A stretch of 27,080 nt of DNA, taken from positions 1-27,080 of the forward strand of contig JANBQC010000387.1 in assembly GCA_027576995.1 (NCBI GenBank), read 5' to 3'. Source of the stretch: Dimargaris cristalligena. Lineage: Eukaryota > Kickxellomycota > Dimargaritomycetes > Dimargaritales > Dimargaritaceae. The notes beneath the pieces were generated by a model, which had not been told where the DNA came from, did not search any database, and saw nothing but the letters and a program-made list of their open reading frames with translations. The position numbers and the translations under genes are program-made. Of this stretch, positions 22,553 through 27,080 are shown in pieces (position 1 is the first letter of the stretch; each line of letters begins with the position of its first letter).

Positions 22553-24118
22553 ATGCGTTATTGGCCCGCTCTCCTCGTGAGCACCGCCCTGCTCGCAGTC
22601 ACTCCTGTGGTACAGGCTGCTACCAAAGTGACCAACCGCTTGACCATCCAGGGCACTCGTTTCTACGAAACCAAAAGCAAGCAGCAGTACTACATCAAGG
22701 GGGTGATTTACCAGCCCAACAACACCAATGAACTGACCATACCCGATCCGCTAGCCGACGCCTCTGGCTGTGAGCGTGATATCCCGTACCTACAGGACCT
22801 GGGCGTTAATACTATCCGGGTCCCCATCACCGATAACGACCAGGACCACGACGACTGCATGAACCAGCTGGCCGATGCCAATATCAATGTATTCCTGGAT
22901 TTGCTTTCGGTCAACGCCTCCATGCCGGCCTACGACACCTTCATGCTGGACGACTTTGTCAAGAAAATCGACACTTTCCGGAAATACCCCAATTTCGTGG
23001 GTGTATTTGCCGGTAACGAGGTGGTAACCTCCAACGTGACGACCGTGTCCGCCGGTTACGTCAAGGCCATTGTGCGCGACGTGAAGGCCTATATTGCCGC
23101 CCGTGAAATCCAGCTCTACGTTGGCTACTCGTCCGGCGACGACCCGGTAACTCGAAATAACATTATGCAGTACATGAACTGTGGTAACGTCAAGGACCAA
23201 GTCGATTTCTACGCCCTCAATCTCCACAGCTGGTGCGGCGACGATGTCAATTTCCAGAACAGCGGCTTCGAAGATGCCACCAAGAACACGACCAAGCTCA
23301 CTGTACCCGTGATTATGGGTGAATTCGGATGCAAGGGCGAGCGCCCCCAGAGTTTCGGCGAGGTCGGCCCCCTCTTTGGCAGTGAACTAGTGGACACCTT
23401 TTCCGGCGGTTTCGCCTCTTCTTACGGCGATAACTCCACCGACTACGGTCTGGTCGCCATTACCAGCAAGGGGGTCAAGACGCTGGACGAATTCGACAAC
23501 CTCAAGGACCAGTACAGCCAAGCCTCTCCCAAGAGCGTTTCTATGGACAAGGCCGACCCAATCGCCCGCAAGTCGCAATCATGCCCCCGTATTACTCCCG
23601 ACTGGTTATCCGCCTTGACGCTGCCGCCCATGCCGTCCCCTAAGGCCTGCCAATGCCTGGTCAACTCCTTCACCTGCGCTCTCAACTTCGGTAGCGAAGA
23701 CACCGACATGGACGCTCTGAACCGAACCAACCAGCGCATGTGTCCCGCCGGAAAATGTTCCGAAATCTTCGCCGACCCCGCCAACGGCGTCTACGGCACC
23801 TGGACCATGTGTCCGTATGAGGTCAAAATGGCCTTTATGATTAACCAGAACTACACCAAAATCACCGACGATTCCGAAAAGACCTGCAAGTACAAGTCCC
23901 TGGACACCTCAATCGTCAAGAACCCTAAAGTAGAAGATATGAAGACCTGCTCGCGTTTGCGGTCGACCTTCGAAAAGGATGTGGCGGCTGAGCAGGATGA
24001 GGCCGCCGCCTCAACGTCGGCCGGTGTCCCGATGGCCCATATTCTAATTGATAATAATTCGTGGAAGAGTTGGGCAGCCATGGCCCTCACTATTGGGTTT
24101 GCTACCCTGGTGCTCTAA
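22553..24118 (+). CDS. GAS1: GPI-anchored 1,3-beta-glucanosyltransferase, GH72 with X8/CBM43 domain
   Basis: Single exon, 521 residues. Residues 1-22 (MRYWPALLV to VVQA) are a signal peptide. The GH72 barrel spans about 25-325. The acid/base is E156 in FAGNEVVTS and the nucleophile E257 in MGEFGC; their spacing of 101 matches yeast Gas1 (E161/E262). FASSYGDNSTDYGLV is the end-of-domain signature. A Cys-rich X8 module follows at about 344-455 (C-Q-C-L, then CPAGKC and WTMCPYEV). A short Ala/Ser tail ends in DNNSWKSW and a hydrophobic C-terminus, with the GPI site probably N501 or N502. The enzyme cuts and re-joins beta-1,3-glucan chains at the plasma membrane and wall. The ATG at 22553 is chosen because it opens the signal peptide; upstream in-frame codons lack an ATG. 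Codons favour C endings, suggesting high expression. Which Gas/Gel paralogue this is cannot be told from one copy. Confidence 0.96.
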   Translation: MRYWPALLVSTALLAVTPVVQAATKVTNRLTIQGTRFYETKSKQQYYIKGVIYQPNNTNELTIPDPLADASGCERDIPYLQDLGVNTIRVPITDNDQDHDDCMNQLADANINVFLDLLSVNASMPAYDTFMLDDFVKKIDTFRKYPNFVGVFAGNEVVTSNVTTVSAGYVKAIVRDVKAYIAAREIQLYVGYSSGDDPVTRNNIMQYMNCGNVKDQVDFYALNLHSWCGDDVNFQNSGFEDATKNTTKLTVPVIMGEFGCKGERPQSFGEVGPLFGSELVDTFSGGFASSYGDNSTDYGLVAITSKGVKTLDEFDNLKDQYSQASPKSVSMDKADPIARKSQSCPRITPDWLSALTLPPMPSPKACQCLVNSFTCALNFGSEDTDMDALNRTNQRMCPAGKCSEIFADPANGVYGTWTMCPYEVKMAFMINQNYTKITDDSEKTCKYKSLDTSIVKNPKVEDMKTCSRLRSTFEKDVAAEQDEAAASTSAGVPMAHILIDNNSWKSWAAMALTIGFATLVL

Positions 24119-24805
24119 ATTACCCTCTTGTCGTTTTGCTCAATGATACTCGTTAAGGGGGGGGTTATGCCTTTGGGTACTTCTCACCATCCCTTTGCTG
24201 TGGTTCACACTCTCCCCCCTCTGAATCCTCTTCTCCTACGATTTCCCTCTTTTTCATTCTACTTATCCTCTTTTGTTGATTATTTATTTTAGCACTATCC
24301 ATGATGGCCTTAAGGTGCTTGTGTGGATGTTGGCGTATGTTTTTTTTTTTGCATTCCATCGGGCACTATTCATTTCCACTAGGTTGTCGGGTTACTTGCC
24401 TTGGTTCAATAATACCCCCCCCCTCATTCCTTTACGCATCCGCCATGCCTCATTTACGTTTCCGTATCACTCGCCAACCCTCTTTCATCACTGCCAGAAT
24501 TATCCAGCCCATTAGCATCAGCCACCCATTAAAATTATTTTAGTCTTTTCGGGGAACGTCCGGCGATTTGGAAGTTGTAGTTGACCTATACTGACGCCTA
24601 AATGGGGGTAGATTTTGACAGGAGGTAAAGTGAGAAGGGGTTTTTAAGGAGAGGGGGCCTGGTAATTAGTCTGTAAAAGGCAGTGGGGGATGGGTCAGAC
24701 TTGGTTTGTAGAGGTATTTATATAGTACGTATAGAGTTGGGATGTTAGGAATAAATAGTGGGAAATAAGACGCGTATCGAACTAATATGTAATAGTGATG
24801 TGCTA
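24119..24805. other. convergent spacer between GH72 and MRI1
   Basis: Holds the 3' untranslated regions of two genes that point at each other. The left half is T/C-rich and the right half G/A-rich, so each gene continues pyrimidine-rich on its own sense strand. No coding frame above 80 codons with any motif. Confidence 0.5.
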
Positions 24806-26387
24806 CTACAGCGAACGGTGCTTCTCAATGAATCCTTTAATGTCAAACACGCCTTGGTCGTTCTTGGTAATAACCCCCAGTTCCGTGACGATAGCTTCGA
24901 TCAAACAGGCGGGCGTCACATCGAACGACGGGTTCCAGGCCTGGATACCCTGGGCGGCCAGCCGCATATTGTACTTTTGGGACCGCTGGCTGGTACCGCT
25001 CGAGTGGTCGGCGGGGGAGGAGGGAAGAGGCGATTCGGCGGGGGTTTTTCGCCCGGACGCCCGGGGGGCAAGGCCATTTCCATCATCATTATTGCCGACG
25101 TCAGCCACCACGGGAGTAGCCTGGCCGACAATGGACAACATTTCCTCTTTGGGCCGTTCCTCAATGGTAATCGCCGCTCCGGTCGCCAACTTCAAATCAA
25201 TGGAAGTAGTGGGGGCCGCGACGATAAAGGGTACCCCGTGGTACTGGGCGGTGATGGCGAGTTGATATGTCCCGATTTTATTCGCGGTATCCCCGTTAGC
25301 GGTGACACGGTCGGCGCCCACCACAATGGCGTCCATGGGTCGACTGGCGAGCAGCGCGGAGGCCATGGAATCGGTGATGAGCGTAGCGGGAATTTTATCG
25401 TGAACCAATTCATAAGCGGTGAGTCGACTGCCCTGGTTATACGGCCGGGTTTCGGTGCAGTACACGTGGATCCGACCGATGGACCGGAAATTCAGGCTGC
25501 GGATAATACCCAGGGCGGTGCCCCAACCGGCGGTGGCTAAAGCGCCGGTATTGCAGTGGGTGAGGACGGTATAGGTCGGGTTGTGGATAGGGGTGGTGGC
25601 AGTGAGGCCATCCAAAATGGCCTGACGGTCCAGGTGCCGGGCTTCAATATATTCGGCCCCGAATTGGCCAATGTGCTTGTTGTCTTGGATATCCCGGTCT
25701 AGCATGGCCTGGCCGTACTCCAGCAGCGCCCGCTTCAGCTGGCCAACGGTGGTAGTAGTAGTAGTAGTGGTGGTGGTCGGTGCTGAACTGTCGCTGGGGT
25801 AAGCCAATTCGTTTAATTCCCGGGAGAGGCGCGTGGTGGCCTCGAATAGATTGACCGCGGTAGGCCGCGAGGTTTGCAGATACCGGATGGACTTGTCCAG
25901 GTAGGACATGAAACTGTCCACGGTCGGGAAGGTGTGGTGGGCCGCGTAGGTGTCTACCACTAGGGCCAGGACGGCCACAATAGCAATGGCGGGAGCTCCG
26001 CGAACCTGGCGCAATAATAGTAATAATAAAATGCACAGTTTGAGGGAGGGTATTGAATGGGTAAGTAAAGGGTACGCGAGATAAAGTGGAGTGAAGTGCT
26101 ATATCAGATACCCTTCCTTGCTTGCTTGTGTCACACGGGCTTATCTTCACGGCGAATTTATATATATATATATAATTCACTGGCTCTACTGTCCAGAGTA
26201 CGACCAATCCCTATGGGCTGGCTCTTCTTACCTGCATGGTATGAATGGCCCGGTGACCCTCCTGGAGATTGCGAATAGGCACATGGACGGTCTCAAAGGG
26301 CAAGAGGAGCTGGTCGAGAATAGTGAGCTGGTGGGGAGGTTCAAACAGAATGGCCTGCAGCGGCGAGAACATTTGCAAAGAACCCAT
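24806..26387 (-). CDS. MRI1: methylthioribose-1-phosphate isomerase
   Basis: Two exons, 26387-26232 and 26005-24806, giving 451 residues. The donor is CAG|GTAAGA, the acceptor GCGCCAG, the phase is zero, and the joined sequence reads HTMQVRGAPAIAIV. Exon 1 carries LTILDQLLLPFETVHVPI, the N-terminal mark of MtnA/Mri1 rather than eIF2B. The catalytic Cys is C203 in THCNTGALATAGWGTALG, and the catalytic Asp is D284 in VGADRVTANGDTANKIGTY. The family block AAQGIQAWNPSFDVTP lies near the C-terminus. It isomerises methylthioribose-1-phosphate to methylthioribulose-1-phosphate in cytosolic methionine salvage. The protein is longer than the usual 365-411 residues. Ten threonines in a row stand at 129-138, and a hydrophilic insertion of about 49 residues (348-396, rich in Gly, Ser, Pro, Asn, Asp) precedes the last conserved block. 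No break is seen. Confidence 0.95.
25748..25777. repeat. trinucleotide repeat coding for ten threonines in MRI1
   Basis: GGT/AGT triplets on the plus strand read as ACC/ACT on the minus strand, giving Thr129-Thr138 of MRI1. It is in frame, so length change by whole units would not break the gene. Confidence 0.85.
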
Positions 26388-27080
26388 AAGGTCGAACTAA
26401 AGTATAATGGGGGGGGAGGGGAATAAATGGAGCAGTCTACAGTGCAGCTGGGGAAAGGGGTTTGTGCCAACGTAGTTGGGTGCCAGTGGGCCGGGTCTTT
26501 TTATAAAGGAAGGGTGGGAAATGCGTATGGGCAAGTTAGTTTTCGGGTGGTGGTGGCAACGGGTATATATATATTTATAATATATACATATTCTCTAATG
26601 TGACACCGCTCTCCTATATACTTCATGACACCGCTAGGGCTGGTGATGCGCTTAAAAAAATCCCCCCAAACGAGGGAACAGAGCCTATCATTGTATCGAA
26701 TGAGGCGCCAAGTAAAGAGAAGAGAAGATAAACCTGAAAAAAAGAGTGTCCTCTGCGCACCTCACTTCTTAGTCGATCAGAGAGTGTAAAATCCGTGGGA
26801 CACTGTCGTGATGCTCCCCAGAAGCCACAACCAATCGATTGCGTTGACGAGCAAGGGAGAGGAGCTATGTCCGAAGCCGGCCATTACTTCTCTCCTCCCC
26901 CACTCATCCCCCAAAAACCGCCTGTATTATACAGTAGCCGACGACACTCCCCCTCCTCCATTAGCTAGATTTCCCTATAGAGAGTTCTCCATGGCCTCCC
27001 TCCTGTTACGTTTGGTCGTGGTGGACTAGTATTTAGGGGAGCCGAGTAGGACGTAGGGTTTTTTAAGATATATATAGTTA
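26388..27080. other. upstream region of MRI1 and end of window
   Basis: On the minus strand the 120 bp before the MRI1 ATG are pyrimidine-rich, and TTTATAAAA at about 26499-26507 is a TATA candidate roughly 115 bp upstream. Beyond this a TA-rich tract lies near 26565-26588. The plus-strand frame at 26808-27029 starts at GTG and shows no domain. If a divergent gene exists, its body lies outside the window. Confidence 0.4.

Noticed and set aside
1..27080. tRNA and rRNA genes, CRISPR arrays, bacterial operon signals
   Set aside because: I looked for GTTC(A/G)A T-arm words on both strands; the few hits (for example near 1010, 11598, 24411) lack matching stems. No spaced repeats or rRNA-like segments were seen.

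Overview
The window looks like nuclear DNA of an intron-containing fungus. The clearest signs are a fungal-type GPI-anchored GH72 glucanosyltransferase, a spliced Bos1-type SNARE, a spliced PP2A B56 subunit and a spliced MRI1. Introns run from 158 to 566 nt, with GTAAG-type donors and CAG/TAG acceptors. That is more and longer introns than in ascomycete yeasts, and gene density is low with long AT-rich or low-complexity spacers. I suspect an early-diverging lineage, but the sequence alone does not fix the taxon.

Layout. Positions 1-5912 hold no gene I can name. They contain a speculative two-exon cysteine-rich secreted peptide (1563-2014, +), an overlapping antisense membrane ORF, a cluster of CCCCTG repeats (4071-4258), and a TATA/poly(A)-signal pair near 4480-4570 that could be an orphan promoter or an LTR remnant. 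BOS1 lies at 5913-7114 (-, three exons). It is followed on the same strand by a two-exon gene for an unrecognised type I membrane protein (7737-8869). From 8870 to 16438 there is a 7.5 kb gap with no confident gene. It holds several coding-like fragments with good splice sites on the minus strand and ends in a pyrimidine-rich stretch leading into the B56 gene (16439-20012, +, six exons). An AT-rich spacer follows, then the single-exon GH72 gene (22553-24118, +). MRI1 (24806-26387, -, two exons) is convergent with it. The last 0.7 kb carries MRI1 upstream sequence and nothing else I can support.

The genes are independent housekeeping functions: ER-Golgi fusion, PP2A targeting, beta-1,3-glucan remodelling and methionine salvage. 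They are not an operon or a biosynthetic cluster. I found no convincing new multi-gene system. The best leads are the unknown membrane protein, the possible Cys-rich peptide, the low-complexity insertions in MRI1, and the unresolved minus-strand fragments between 10.7 and 14.0 kb. Exon boundaries were set by hand from reading frame, splice consensus and remembered family sequence; none was checked by search or RNA data.
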